NCBI GenBank assembly: GCA_002839765.1
Contig: PGYR01000006.1
Coordinates: forward strand, 1-64,000
Reading direction: 5' to 3'
Length of the DNA stretch: 64,000 bases
From: Ignavibacteriae bacterium HGW-Ignavibacteriae-4
GTDB lineage: Bacteria; Bacteroidota; Ignavibacteria; Kapaibacteriales; UBA2268
Shown here piece after piece: positions 44,841 through 54,716 of the stretch (positions are counted from its first letter, which is position 1; each line of letters starts with the position of its first letter). Position numbers and translations under genes: made by a program. Under the pieces are notes generated by a model. That model saw nothing but the letters and a program-made list of their open reading frames with translations. It had not been told where the DNA came from and searched no databases.

Positions 44841-45839
44841 ATGAAATATACTCGACTACTAATAGCTTTTGTTTTTCTTGCAGTTACACTTAACGGGTGT
44901 AGTTCCAATAAGACTAGTTATACAATACCAACATACGGCACTTTACAAAGTTCAACCGTTAAAAATGAATCGGCAAATTCATTCATTTTAATAGGCGATA
45001 CACAGAGAACTGGTTGGTTAGAAAGTTATTTACTATTTCGTGAATCGAACGATTCTGTACAATTCGAATTATTTAAGAAAATAGCTTCTTTAGATAAGAA
45101 ACCTTCATTCATAGTGCATCTTGGGGATATGGTTTTTGATGCTTCTTCTGAAGATGATTGGCGATACTTTGATAGTTCCACATCTGTTATAAGGAATAAG
45201 AATATCCCAATAGTACCAGTTCTAGGGAACCACGAATACTTTGGAGATTCCGAGACTGGCTCACTGAATATAACGAATCGATTTCCTGAATTGAAAGATT
45301 CATCTTGGAGGTCATTCTTGTTCAAAAATATAGCATTTATTCTCTTAAATTCTAATACAGATATTTCTGATGAAATAAGTCTGAGACAAAATGAATGGTA
45401 TGAAAATGAACTAAATAGATTTGATTTAGATAATGAAGTTAAGCATATAATCGTAGTTACACATCAACCTCCATTTACAAATGGAACAGGGATAGGTTTT
45501 GGTGATGATGAATTTGCAAAGAAGAACTTTGTAGAATTATTTAATAAAAGTAGGAAAGCACAACTATTTATTTCGGGCCATTGCCATAATTATGAGCATC
45601 TATTAATTGATGGAAAGCATTTCATAGTATCTGGTGGTGGTGGAGGCCCAAGAAGAAGTATTGATTTGGAAGGTGACTATAAAGATATTACAAACGGTGA
45701 AGAAAAAGATAAGTCTATTAGAGATTTTCACTTCATAGAAGTTAAGGTATCAAACGATACACTATACTTTGAAACTCACAGATTTAATAAAGAAACTAAT
45801 GAATGGAAGAGGGGAAATGAATTTCAGATTAAACCCTGA
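44841..45839 (+). CDS. Calcineurin-like metallophosphoesterase lipoprotein
   Basis: This 332-residue SPII lipoprotein (LAVTLNGC) has the full set of metallophosphoesterase motifs: IGDTQ, LGDMVFD, LGNHEYF, VVTHQPP and GHCHNYEH. A glycine-rich SGGGGGPRR segment follows, as in purple-acid-phosphatase-like exported members. It should face the periplasm or cell surface and hydrolyse phosphoesters with a di-metal centre. The substrate is unknown. It is convergent with lepB. Confidence 0.88.
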   Translation: MKYTRLLIAFVFLAVTLNGCSSNKTSYTIPTYGTLQSSTVKNESANSFILIGDTQRTGWLESYLLFRESNDSVQFELFKKIASLDKKPSFIVHLGDMVFDASSEDDWRYFDSSTSVIRNKNIPIVPVLGNHEYFGDSETGSLNITNRFPELKDSSWRSFLFKNIAFILLNSNTDISDEISLRQNEWYENELNRFDLDNEVKHIIVVTHQPPFTNGTGIGFGDDEFAKKNFVELFNKSRKAQLFISGHCHNYEHLLIDGKHFIVSGGGGGPRRSIDLEGDYKDITNGEEKDKSIRDFHFIEVKVSNDTLYFETHRFNKETNEWKRGNEFQIKP

Positions 45840-45847
45840 TTCTAAGT

Positions 45848-46255
45848 TTATTCGTTGAGGAAAGCAATAGAAAAAGTCTTAAAATTAAACTTAATAATAG
45901 CTTTTCCGTCTAATTCATCATGATCTACATAGCCAAACTCACGCGAATCTACGCTATTGTCAGCATTATCACCAACTACGAAAAAGTTCCCATCACTATC
46001 CACATCTTTTACTCTTTTGATGAGCAGTTCATTATTATGTTCGAATGTAATTATTTCTTTGGGTTCTGGGTATTTGTAATTAATTCCAAATATATCATAA
46101 GCGAGTTTACTAATTAGTATTACATCGCCTTTTTCTAAGGTAGGAACCATTGATTCGGAAGCAACGACTCTAAAGTCAAGTATAAACGCTTTTATAAAAA
46201 GAATAAGACATACTGCTAGTATAATAGTAAACAGTATGTCTTTTATTGATTTCAA
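45848..46255 (-). CDS. lepB: Signal peptidase I, short form
   Basis: This 135-residue protein apparently starts at TTG (46255), two bases after the stop of the longer lepB. It has an N-terminal membrane helix, catalytic Ser in ASESMVPTL, GDVILI, catalytic Lys in LLIKRV, and GDNADNSVDSREFG. All core S26 boxes are present despite the small size. It lies last in a lepA-lepB-lepB run. With the preceding gene it gives the cell two adjacent, non-identical signal peptidases. Confidence 0.88.
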   Translation of the reverse strand: MKSIKDILFTIILAVCLILFIKAFILDFRVVASESMVPTLEKGDVILISKLAYDIFGINYKYPEPKEIITFEHNNELLIKRVKDVDSDGNFFVVGDNADNSVDSREFGYVDHDELDGKAIIKFNFKTFSIAFLNE

Positions 46256-46257
46256 GA

Positions 46258-47175
46258 TTAATCTATTAGATTACCGATTCTATTGAACCTGATAGTTGAT
46301 AATTTGTCGAAGAAGCTACCGAATGGCATGTTAGTATCCCACGACCAATAAACTATTACTGGAGTTCCAGTTACATTCTCATAAGGAATAAAGCCCCAAG
46401 AACGACTATCCAAACTATTACGTCTGTTATCACCCATACCGAAGCAATAATTTCTCTCTACTGTATAGCTTGTAATTGGCTTATCATCTACGAACACACT
46501 TTGATTATCAAAAGTTACTTTGTGACCTTCTCTAAGGATGAAGATTCTCCATCTATCGATATTCTCTCTTGAGATAGGAATTACATCACCTTCCTTAGGT
46601 ATAACTAGTGGACCATAGTTAGATTGTGTCCAATCTGATCCGATTGGGAATGCAGCAGGTGCATTTGGGTTATTACTAGCACTAAAGTTAGCATTCTCAG
46701 GTAGTGGTTGCTTTTCACCGTTTATATATATTACTTCATTTATTATCTGAATAGTATCACCAGCAGTGGCTACACATCTTTTGAGGTAATACTGAAATTC
46801 CTGCGCCTCAATTAGATCCCTATCACCTGGATAGATGAATACTATAACATCACCTTTCTCAGGATCTTTGATACCTGGGAATTGGTAGAATGGTAATTCT
46901 TGATTTATAAATGGAATAACTTGCGGTGTAGTTGGACCATATATGAATTTGTTGACGAACAAAAAATCACCCGTCATTACTTCATTTTCCATAGAACCCG
47001 TTGGTACTACGAATGATGCAACCAATAGACCATTGATTATCATCACTACTATTACTGCACCTAAAATCGTCTTTCCGAAAGAAAATGCTTTTTCTCCGAA
47101 AGACATACTCTTCAACTTTTCGCGTTGTAATTCTTTCTTTTTCTTACGGTTTGCTAAATACTCTTTGACGGACAT
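46258..47175 (-). CDS. lepB: Signal peptidase I, long form
   Basis: This 305-residue S26A peptidase has a basic N-terminus, a membrane helix (ILGAVIVVMIINGLLVASFVV), catalytic Ser in PTGSMENEV, GDFLFVNKF, catalytic Lys in YLKRCVA, and the GDNRRNSLDSRSWGF box. An insertion of about 90 residues sits between the Lys box and the last box, as in many Bacteroidota enzymes. It removes Sec signal peptides at the outer face of the inner membrane. It lies 12 bp downstream of lepA. Confidence 0.95.
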   Translation of the reverse strand: MSVKEYLANRKKKKELQREKLKSMSFGEKAFSFGKTILGAVIVVMIINGLLVASFVVPTGSMENEVMTGDFLFVNKFIYGPTTPQVIPFINQELPFYQFPGIKDPEKGDVIVFIYPGDRDLIEAQEFQYYLKRCVATAGDTIQIINEVIYINGEKQPLPENANFSASNNPNAPAAFPIGSDWTQSNYGPLVIPKEGDVIPISRENIDRWRIFILREGHKVTFDNQSVFVDDKPITSYTVERNYCFGMGDNRRNSLDSRSWGFIPYENVTGTPVIVYWSWDTNMPFGSFFDKLSTIRFNRIGNLID

Positions 47176-47187
47176 AATTCTTCATTC

Positions 47188-48987
47188 CTAATCGATTGAT
47201 AGCACGGCGTGGAAGGCCTCTTGTGGCACTTCGACACTACCTATTATTTTCATACGCTTTTTACCTGCTTTTTGTTTCTCAATTAGCTTACGTTTACGAG
47301 ATATATCACCGCCATAACATTTGGCAGTTACGTTCTTTCGCATAGCACTAATATTAGTACGAGCAACAATTTTATTTCCGATGCCTGCTTGTATTGCTAC
47401 ATCAAACATCTGCTTAGGTATTAATTCTTTTAATTTATCACAGATTTTCTTGCCCCACGAGTGAGCTTTATTTCTGTGGACGATATATGATAATGCATCG
47501 ACAGTTTCGCCATTAAGCATTATGTCTAGCTTAACTAGATCGCTTTCTTTTTCTTGTGAAAACTCATAATCTAGCGATGCATAACCACGAGAAGTAGATT
47601 TTAACTTATCATAGAAGTCAAATACAACTTCCGAAAGAGGAATCTCAAATATTAGTTCTACTCTAGTTTCGGATAAATACTTTTGGTCAACAATATCCGC
47701 TCTTCTCTCCATACATAGCGACATAATGTTACCTACGTACGTGTCAGGAGTGATTATCTGAGCTCTGATATATGGCTCGCGTAGAGAAACAATAGATACT
47801 CTATCTGGCATTTGGGCTGGATTATCAATATATACAATTTCGCCATTAGTCTTAGTAACATTATATCGCACGTTCGGTACTGTTGTAATGATTGTCTGGT
47901 TGAACTCACGCTCCAATCTCTCTTGCACTATCTCCATGTGGAGTAACCCAAGGAAACCACAACGGAAACCAAAGCCAAGAGCCGTAGATGATTCTGGTTC
48001 GAACGTAACAGCACTATCGTTGAGCGATAGTTTAGACAATGCGTCTCGTAAAAGTTCAAATCCATCAGAATCAGTTGGATATATACCAGAGAATACCATT
48101 GGTTTTACTTCTTTGAAACCGCCAATAGCTTCAGTAGCACCACCTTTAACGTGTGTGATTGTATCACCGACTTTCGTATCAGAAAGCCCTTTGATAGCAG
48201 CAGTTATATAGCCTACATTACCAGCAGAAAGAACTTTAGTTCTCTCTCGTTTCATTTTCATAACTCCAACTTGCTCAACTATATGTTCAGTTTTGTTGGA
48301 CATAAATGTAATCTTATCATTTTCTTTTATCTCACCATCGATAACTCTGATATTAACTACGACACCTTGGTAAGGGTCGAATATAGAGTCATAGATTAGT
48401 GCTTTCAAAGGAGCATTGGGGTCACCCTTAGGTGGGTCTATTCTTTCTACAATTGCTTCCAATATATCGATAACACCCATTCCGGATTTACCAGATGCCT
48501 CGATTATATCTTCTTCCTTACCACCAATTAGCTCAAGTACTTGCTTTTTTACATTGTCCTTAGTAGTAGCAGCGGCTGGTAAATCAATTTTATTCAAGAC
48601 TGGTATAATATCTAAGTCATTCTCTATTGCCATATAGAGATTACTAATAGTCTGAGCTTCTACGCCCTGTGTAGCATCTACTACGAGTATAGCACCTTCG
48701 CAAGCTGCGAGTGAACGTGACACTTCGTAAGAGAAATCTACGTGACCCGGAGTATCAATTAGGTTTAGCTTATATATTTCGCCATTCTTAGCTTTGTAAT
48801 CCATCTGAATAGCGTGTAACTTGATAGTAATACCCCTTTCTTGTTCGAGGGCATTATTATCTAAAATCTGAGCGTGTATCATTTCTCTTTGAGTGATGGC
48901 ACCTGTAAGCTCTAGTATTCTATCAGCTAAGGTCGATTTGCCATGATCAATATGAGCAATAATACAAAAATTTCTAATGTTTTTCAT
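47188..48987 (-). CDS. lepA: Elongation factor 4 (LepA)
   Basis: This 599-residue translational GTPase starts at the ATG at 48987 (a TTG lies one codon upstream). G motifs: [23 protein letters not shown]. The EF4-specific C-terminal domain ends in [10 protein letters not shown], with [20 protein letters not shown] shortly before. It back-translocates or remodels stalled ribosomes. It heads the lepA-lepB-lepB cluster, a common pairing of these genes. Confidence 0.97.
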   Translation of the reverse strand: MKNIRNFCIIAHIDHGKSTLADRILELTGAITQREMIHAQILDNNALEQERGITIKLHAIQMDYKAKNGEIYKLNLIDTPGHVDFSYEVSRSLAACEGAILVVDATQGVEAQTISNLYMAIENDLDIIPVLNKIDLPAAATTKDNVKKQVLELIGGKEEDIIEASGKSGMGVIDILEAIVERIDPPKGDPNAPLKALIYDSIFDPYQGVVVNIRVIDGEIKENDKITFMSNKTEHIVEQVGVMKMKRERTKVLSAGNVGYITAAIKGLSDTKVGDTITHVKGGATEAIGGFKEVKPMVFSGIYPTDSDGFELLRDALSKLSLNDSAVTFEPESSTALGFGFRCGFLGLLHMEIVQERLEREFNQTIITTVPNVRYNVTKTNGEIVYIDNPAQMPDRVSIVSLREPYIRAQIITPDTYVGNIMSLCMERRADIVDQKYLSETRVELIFEIPLSEVVFDFYDKLKSTSRGYASLDYEFSQEKESDLVKLDIMLNGETVDALSYIVHRNKAHSWGKKICDKLKELIPKQMFDVAIQAGIGNKIVARTNISAMRKNVTAKCYGGDISRKRKLIEKQKAGKKRMKIIGSVEVPQEAFHAVLSID

Positions 48988-49129
48988 CAAATTCCGATTT
49001 ATGTAAGTTACAAAGATAATAAAGCGTTGCGTCTAAGACAACGTATTATTTCATTATTTATCGGATTGGATGCGAAAATAATCTGAATTGAGGCTTTAAA
49101 GCAAAAGTAAAGTTAACAAGGTTTATAAT

Positions 49130-51145
49130 TTAATCATTATAAGGATCCATAATCCCTGACGGATAATATTCTTGTTTTCTCCAGAACTGACCTGGATTTA
49201 TACTACCTTCAAATTCATTGCTGTATAATGTTTTCTCTGTTTTATCAACAGAATGTGTTTTATATAGTAGCTCTGCTCGTAGTTTAGTTTTATATTCGCC
49301 ATCGAAAACAGGGATAATAAATTCCCAATGTTTTTCTGGTGGTAAGAATAACGAATGATAACTATTACCACACCAACTGTTAGATAAATATTCAATATCT
49401 TTCCAGTCCCCTAATTTGTCTTGAGCTTGTAATTTAAGATACAACCTACTATCTTGAGCATCAAAATAGAATGTATCAAGACTAGTATTAACTACGAATA
49501 GCTTCATAGCACTATACTTTTCTAAATAATTTGAAGTTTTATAACTAACAACTTTTATACTTAATTCATTAGCCTTAAATTCAATCAGATCGGAATTATT
49601 TCTGAATGCATTCTCTGAAATACCCCATCCACCATAAACTGCTAGTTCTTCTTTATAAGGAGAGGTAGCATAATAGCTACCTCTTTTCATATAATCAATG
49701 TTAAATTTTATAACTTTTGGGGAATCCTTTTTCGTTTCTCTCCAAATATAATTTCCTTTATGGTCTATATAACCCATTCTACCATCTTGAAAAACATAAA
49801 CTAACTCATCATCAAATCCTTCATAATCAATAAAATGGAACTTAGGCTCTACAATATTACCAGAGTTCATATTCCAAAAGCCAAACTCATATGAATACTT
49901 ATTTTCATTATATAGATGATTTATTATACCAATTATATTCTTTTTTCTAAATGAATCACTGTTTAATTCTTCAATTTTTTTAGGTTTAATAACAAAATTT
50001 CCGTTTGTGTCAATAGCTCCCCATCCTGTACTAGTTTTCACAATTTGTTTTCCATCCTCAAAAAGATCTTCTACTTTACTGCTGTAAGAATCATAATTTA
50101 GTCTTTTGTATGGTTCTTCATTTAATATTTTTCCATATTTATTTATTAGGTACCAATTATAATTAGTATCTTGAACAAATGCTCTGTTATAGTGAAACGG
50201 AGTGATTTCTTTCCAATTTAAATTGCTAAATACAATTTCACCTTTTTCATTTATTACTCCACTGTATTTGGCACTACTTGTAGTAAGATTATCGCTTTCA
50301 GTATCGTTTTTATTTGAAGTTATATCAACAATTGCTAATCCTTCTGAAAAATAACCATTCGAATAATCAAGATTCCAGTTATCAGTTGGAATCATAAATT
50401 TGATATTACCTGTAGTATCTATCATTCCAATTCTATAGTCATATTTAATAGTTGGATCTTTAATGAATTCTACCTTTGCGTATCCGTTTCTAAATTCAGA
50501 GATTCTTTCATATTTACCATAAGGAACTATAAATTCAGCCTTTAAATTTATAACACCAATTTCATAAACCTTGTCTAAACTATCATAATCAGGATAAGGA
50601 TTATGATTCACACCAACAACAGTAGCTAAACCTTCACTACTAAATGGTTCAATATTCAAAAACACGGTGTCTATAATTAAATTTCCTTGAAGATCAATAA
50701 CTCCTAGTTTTTCAGTTTTAGTCTTGACAACTGAATAGTTATTATCTTCGAATCCTAAAATTTCAGCATAATCATGCTCAAATAATATATTTCCTTTTTT
50801 GTCTATATAATATGGTTTACTTTCAATATACACTTTTGCAATACCTTGATTAAAACTTAATGCATAATCGAATTGAGGTTGCAACTCGAATTCCCCTTGA
50901 TTATTAATAAAGCCATAAATACCTTTTAATCTAACAGACGCTAATCCTTCAGAAAATTTACTCGCTTGTAAAAAGATAGGTTCAATTTTAATTTCACCAT
51001 CTTGGTTTATATATCCCCATAAGCCATTATCTACAATAGGAAATAATTTATCGTTTTGTGCTTTTAATTCTAGAAAACTAGTACAAAAGACTAGATTTAT
51101 GGAAACATAAATAAATGCAAATATTCTACTTTTGATAATTTTCAT
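49130..51145 (-). CDS. WG-repeat protein
   Basis: The start is set at 51145, giving a signal peptide (IFAFIYVSINLVFCTS...LKAQ). The mature protein has at least eight WG (KWGYI-type) repeats from about residue 35 to 440, for example NGLWGYINQDGEIKIEP, GIYGFINNQGEFELQPQF, TGWGAIDTNGNFVIKP and GRMGYIDHKGNYI. A different beta-rich domain of about 200 residues follows, with DPYND at the end. Repeats of this type are thought to bind other molecules; no enzymatic motif is seen. It has no close operon neighbours. Confidence 0.88.
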   Translation of the reverse strand: MKIIKSRIFAFIYVSINLVFCTSFLELKAQNDKLFPIVDNGLWGYINQDGEIKIEPIFLQASKFSEGLASVRLKGIYGFINNQGEFELQPQFDYALSFNQGIAKVYIESKPYYIDKKGNILFEHDYAEILGFEDNNYSVVKTKTEKLGVIDLQGNLIIDTVFLNIEPFSSEGLATVVGVNHNPYPDYDSLDKVYEIGVINLKAEFIVPYGKYERISEFRNGYAKVEFIKDPTIKYDYRIGMIDTTGNIKFMIPTDNWNLDYSNGYFSEGLAIVDITSNKNDTESDNLTTSSAKYSGVINEKGEIVFSNLNWKEITPFHYNRAFVQDTNYNWYLINKYGKILNEEPYKRLNYDSYSSKVEDLFEDGKQIVKTSTGWGAIDTNGNFVIKPKKIEELNSDSFRKKNIIGIINHLYNENKYSYEFGFWNMNSGNIVEPKFHFIDYEGFDDELVYVFQDGRMGYIDHKGNYIWRETKKDSPKVIKFNIDYMKRGSYYATSPYKEELAVYGGWGISENAFRNNSDLIEFKANELSIKVVSYKTSNYLEKYSAMKLFVVNTSLDTFYFDAQDSRLYLKLQAQDKLGDWKDIEYLSNSWCGNSYHSLFLPPEKHWEFIIPVFDGEYKTKLRAELLYKTHSVDKTEKTLYSNEFEGSINPGQFWRKQEYYPSGIMDPYND

Positions 51146-51256
51146 AAATAAAACCAATAGAATTATATAAAATTACTAGGGTTTAAAATTAGGCAAATAA
51201 TTTCTATTTCACTAATCTATCAATCCAGATACTCCACCCTATACTTATAATTACAT

Positions 51257-51291
51257 GGACTCTTCACTCCACTTCGTTCCTATCTGAGTGA
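51257..51291 (+). repeat. Dispersed repeat, third family, second copy
   Basis: TGGACTCTTCACTCCACTTC then GTTCCTATCTGAGTG aligns with the reverse complement of 42855-42895. It lies in the spacer between the WG-repeat and DUF1801 genes. Confidence 0.5.
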
Positions 51292-51318
51292 CGTAAAAAA
51301 GCGGAGGTGGTCTAAACC

Positions 51319-51747
51319 TCATAACCCCAACTTATCCAATTTCTTCACTCTGTGATAAGTTAAAGCAGCTCTGATGCAGCTTTTTAGCTCTTTCTCGGGA
51401 ATATTATCATCCATTTGGAATACAATAGCTCTTTTACCTTCATAATCGAATAGATTGCCATATACTTGTTTGAATGTTTCTATTAGTGTAGTGGAGCAAC
51501 TAAAATAAATTGCGTATTGGTTGGGTGCTTTGGGTTTCCAATCTATTCTTACTGTGCTACCCTTTTTTGCAAGATAGCTTGGCTCACCCCATTTGAGAGT
51601 TTCTTCAAGTTCAGTTAGTTCTTCTATTTCATTTGCAGTTTCGAATATTATCCGCCTTAGATTCTCGATTTTTAATCGGGCTTCTTTTGGATATTTCTTA
51701 TACACAGCACGGACTTCTGGGTTTGTGTTTATTTTTAATGTTTTCAA
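51319..51747 (-). CDS. DUF1801 (YdhG-like) domain protein
   Basis: This 142-residue protein apparently starts at TTG (51747). It matches the DUF1801 pattern: KIENLRRII helix, LKWGEPSYL, RIDWKPKAPNQYAIYFSC, and the C-terminal helix CIRAALTYHRVKKL. The family has an iron-chaperone frataxin-like fold in some members, but the role here is unknown. It is monocistronic. Confidence 0.8.
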   Translation of the reverse strand: MKTLKINTNPEVRAVYKKYPKEARLKIENLRRIIFETANEIEELTELEETLKWGEPSYLAKKGSTVRIDWKPKAPNQYAIYFSCSTTLIETFKQVYGNLFDYEGKRAIVFQMDDNIPEKELKSCIRAALTYHRVKKLDKLGL

Positions 51748-51796
51748 AAGTTGATTATGCTAATTATAAAAACTAAAGATAACTAATAGTAATAAA

Positions 51797-51827
51797 AATA
51801 AAAACCCTAGCTTTTGACTAGGGTAAA
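51797..51827 (-). terminator. Rho-independent terminator after DUF2231-like gene
   Basis: On the minus strand ACCCTAG / CTAGGGT with a short loop is followed by TTTTTATTTTTATT. Confidence 0.75.
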
Positions 51828-51841
51828 TAAATAACTGTACT

Positions 51842-52309
51842 TTATTCGATTGTGTTTGTTATGGTAGAATTTTCTCTCAATTCGGCATGTACTATTTTAC
51901 CACCCAAACTACCTACGTAAGCAAAAAAAGCAATCGAGATTACAGATGCTACTAGAATAGTAATTCCTATTTTCTTTTCTATTAGCTTTTGCTTTATTGT
52001 TGTGTATATTGCAATTGCTGATAATAGGCCTAATCCAATCGCAAACCACAGTGCAATTTCTGCTGCTTCTTCGTGTTCTTTTATGTAATTTTCTGAATTA
52101 GGAACTAATTTCTCTATTATTTCCTCGGCCCCTTCTCCACTTTGGAAAGCCAAAAAAGATACAAAAGCTGCCGAAACGAAAATTACGTAAGCTATAACTC
52201 TTGCTGTTTGGTTATTCTTAATTAATCCAAATAACAATATTACGAATCCAATAAATGTTGCGAATATTGGATAATGATTTACTAATAGATGAACATGTGT
52301 CGGTTCCAT
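51842..52309 (-). CDS. DUF2231-like four-helix membrane protein
   Basis: This 155-residue protein has four membrane helices. Helix 1 begins right after THVHLLVNHYPI, with His residues at the membrane face. A soluble acidic loop (GEGAEEIIEK...EHEEAAEIA) lies between helices 2 and 3, and the C-terminus has SLGGKIVHAEL. The HVH/NH and the late HAE are the conserved features of DUF2231-like proteins, suggesting haem or metal binding. It lies just downstream of the second RAPP-type protein and probably shares its transcript. Confidence 0.65.
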   Translation of the reverse strand: MEPTHVHLLVNHYPIFATFIGFVILLFGLIKNNQTARVIAYVIFVSAAFVSFLAFQSGEGAEEIIEKLVPNSENYIKEHEEAAEIALWFAIGLGLLSAIAIYTTIKQKLIEKKIGITILVASVISIAFFAYVGSLGGKIVHAELRENSTITNTIE

Positions 52310-52366
52310 CTTAAAAACTCCTTTTTTTATTTTTTTTTAAATTATAAAATATGATATAACGTAAGA

Positions 52367-52747
52367 TTAGATAATCTCTTTCGGAGGAGCCCTCAGAGGC
52401 AATTTATTTGAATTGAAAAATTTATAATGCTTGATGAATAAATGAGTATAATCTACTGTTGCAGAAGATAGTTCTATAGGGGTGACTTCTTTTGTTATTA
52501 GTGGGTATGCAGTTAATTCAACAGCTGCTAAATCTAGAATTTCAAAAGAAATTTGGTTTGATTCATTTAGGTCTTTTTGGCTACTATGATGAAATCCAAG
52601 TCCTAATACATCAATAATATTCGCAACTTGATTATGCTCTATCGAATGCAAAGCATCTGATTTAGCATAATGATTATGCGGAATTGCAGTATGCAAAAGC
52701 ATAATAGCAACTATTGAAGTAACTAATATGTGTTTGAAATATATCAT
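52367..52747 (-). CDS. Second small His-containing protein with RAPP C-terminus
   Basis: This 126-residue protein has an N-terminal hydrophobic helix (ILVTSIVAIMLLHTAIPHNHY), then scattered His (LHSIEHN, GFHHSS) and a C-terminus LRAPPKEII. It shares the layout of the 13896-14228 protein (one helix, His pairs, RAPP at the end) though sequence identity is low. Here the downstream partner is the DUF2231-like membrane protein and there is no adjacent TonB receptor. A metal-related role is inferred. Confidence 0.6.
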   Translation of the reverse strand: MIYFKHILVTSIVAIMLLHTAIPHNHYAKSDALHSIEHNQVANIIDVLGLGFHHSSQKDLNESNQISFEILDLAAVELTAYPLITKEVTPIELSSATVDYTHLFIKHYKFFNSNKLPLRAPPKEII

Positions 52748-52791
52748 AGTATATATAACGGATAAGATTGTCTTTTGTTATTGAAGAGAAC

Positions 52792-52817
52792 AAAAAGCCC
52801 TCTGATAAAAGAGGGCT
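52792..52817 (-). terminator. Rho-independent terminator after 52847-53437
   Basis: On the minus strand AGCCCTCT tttatc AGAGGGCT is followed by TTTTTG. Confidence 0.8.
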
Positions 52818-52846
52818 TGAATAAGATTCTAGTTTTAGACTATTAT

Positions 52847-53437
52847 CTATTTAGTTTTGATTCTTAATACCATATCCATGTGAGATTTGATATAGTCAAA
52901 TCTATTATCAACATTCTCACCGACAAGTCCACTATACTCAGTTACGAATACAAAGTATGGAGTACTCTTGATTTGTTCAGAAATCAAATTACCTAGTTCA
53001 CTAGGTACTTCGATTATATGCTTAGCTGTTTTATAATAGTCTGATACATGTAGATTCTTAAACTCTCCAAGCTTGTATCTTTGGCCAGGGATTCTATCAC
53101 CATTTGCAGTAGTAAGTATCATATAGAAGTTTACAGATTCAAAAACAATAGAATCGATATCCATATTATTTTCAGTTTTAATTTCATCGATTCTATAGTT
53201 GAAATGCAGAATTTGTGCATCTTCTATATCTTCTTTGTTGTCTCTATATGTCTCGTAATCGTTCAAATCAGTTAGGTCGATTGAACTATCAGGAACCATT
53301 TTATCTTCAAAAATTGGGTCGAAATCGACAGTCATTTGTAGAACAACATCACTAATATTAGTGACATCACAGCTACTAAAACCAATAATACCAGCTGCAA
53401 CAAGTAAAGCAACTAATAAGCTCTTTAAGTTTTTCAT
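52847..53437 (-). CDS. Lipoprotein of unknown function
   Basis: This 196-residue SPII lipoprotein has the signal LLVALLVAAGIIGFSSC. The mature part has an acidic stretch (DLTDLNDYETYRDNKEDIEDA), then strands such as VNFYMILTT and a long final region ending in MDMVLRIKTK. No recognised family. It lies 37 bp downstream of the DUF6588-like gene (54647-53475), so the two are probably co-transcribed, and ends at a strong terminator. Confidence 0.7.
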   Translation of the reverse strand: MKNLKSLLVALLVAAGIIGFSSCDVTNISDVVLQMTVDFDPIFEDKMVPDSSIDLTDLNDYETYRDNKEDIEDAQILHFNYRIDEIKTENNMDIDSIVFESVNFYMILTTANGDRIPGQRYKLGEFKNLHVSDYYKTAKHIIEVPSELGNLISEQIKSTPYFVFVTEYSGLVGENVDNRFDYIKSHMDMVLRIKTK

Positions 53438-53474
53438 AATATAAATACCTATATAAATTTAATAATCAATTTTT

Positions 53475-54647
53475 TTATTCAGCAGATGCTGAACTGTTTC
53501 CCCATTCTTTGAAACGTAGTCTAATACCACCGTTTAGGAACATTTGCGAAGCATAACCCATATCTAAGTGAAGTTCCATAATACCATATTCGTAAGCTCC
53601 ACCAACAGTAAATCTCCAGCTAGTGAATGACTCAATGTCAAATGTTAATGGCTTCAAATATCTAACTTCTTCAAATGGATTAGTTTCTACATCTTTTCTA
53701 GCAGCAACGTGTGCTTGATAATTTAATTGTTGTTCTTTAGGTATAGCAGATGCTGATTTTAATGTTTTGCCATCAACTTCATAATAATCTGCATTGTATC
53801 CGTTTTGTCTTACCATATTGAATGTACCAGATAAATCTTCTACTTGTAAACCTCCGTAAACCGATAATCCATCACCGAATCCTTTGCTAAAGTGAAGTCC
53901 AACAGCCCAAGAGTTCATATCAATTGTTTTGGCCAAAGTCATAAACTGGTAAGATACATTAAGAGCTAGAGCCATATTATCGGATTCGTCGAATAGATCC
54001 ATCCAGTGATCCAATTGTTGATTTGCAGAGATAGCAAGGTGACTGTACATTTGGTCATCTACTGGTGCACCCAAATAGCGGAATCTAAGTTCGGTTCTCG
54101 TGGGCAATCCAAACACAAGTTGGAATGCTGGCAATGAAGCCATTGTAGTTATATTAGTACCTTCGTTGAAAGCAATAGTTTTGTAAATACTGTCTGCTGG
54201 GTCACCACCTTTTACTGGTGCTACTACATATATAGCATTACTAGCTCCACCATAAATTGTTGGCTGTTCTATTGTTCCACCGACATTACGAACTATTTTA
54301 CCATTCAAATAAGCTGCATTGTCCATTCTATTTGTATCGCCAAAAGCAGCGGGAAGTACAGCGTCATATACTTGCTGGCTACCAGGGATTAGAGTAGAAG
54401 ATAATGAGAAATCCATACCTATGGAATAACTCTCATCATAAGAAGCTACTGTAAATAAATTGGATTGAGCTCCTTGACCGATTGTCGTGAATAATGGCTT
54501 CGTATAACCCTGTAGATTTTTTGATGTGAAAAGATTGAAATCACCTGGCACTTCTAACACTCCGTCTTTGTTGAATTCAGCTTTTGCTGTGAATGAGAGT
54601 GTAGAGGCGAATGTAATTCCAATCAAAAGTTGAATAATTTTTTTCAT
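53475..54647 (-). CDS. DUF6588-like outer-membrane-type protein
   Basis: The start at 54647 has AGGAG upstream and gives a signal peptide (IIQLLIGITFASTLSFTAKA). The 390-residue product is Gly/Asn/aromatic-rich with alternating strands. GYTKPLFTTIGQGAQSN near the N-terminus and VFGLPTRTELRFRYLG in the middle match the DUF6588 style seen in Bacteroidota, and a terminal run of strands ends RLRFKEWG. It is likely a barrel in the outer membrane; the cargo is unknown. Confidence 0.65.
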   Translation of the reverse strand: MKKIIQLLIGITFASTLSFTAKAEFNKDGVLEVPGDFNLFTSKNLQGYTKPLFTTIGQGAQSNLFTVASYDESYSIGMDFSLSSTLIPGSQQVYDAVLPAAFGDTNRMDNAAYLNGKIVRNVGGTIEQPTIYGGASNAIYVVAPVKGGDPADSIYKTIAFNEGTNITTMASLPAFQLVFGLPTRTELRFRYLGAPVDDQMYSHLAISANQQLDHWMDLFDESDNMALALNVSYQFMTLAKTIDMNSWAVGLHFSKGFGDGLSVYGGLQVEDLSGTFNMVRQNGYNADYYEVDGKTLKSASAIPKEQQLNYQAHVAARKDVETNPFEEVRYLKPLTFDIESFTSWRFTVGGAYEYGIMELHLDMGYASQMFLNGGIRLRFKEWGNSSASAE

Positions 54648-54716
54648 AAATACTCCTAATATTATTAAAATCAACTTTCTAAATTAATAATAATATCTAA
54701 CAAATAATAGTATTAT

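Noticed and set aside
51220-51268. Possible gene remnant reading ...SPCNYKYRVEYLD and stop on the minus strand
   Set aside because: Only about 16 residues, overlapping a dispersed repeat; the shared GGGTGGAGT with other 3' ends is suggestive but too short to claim.
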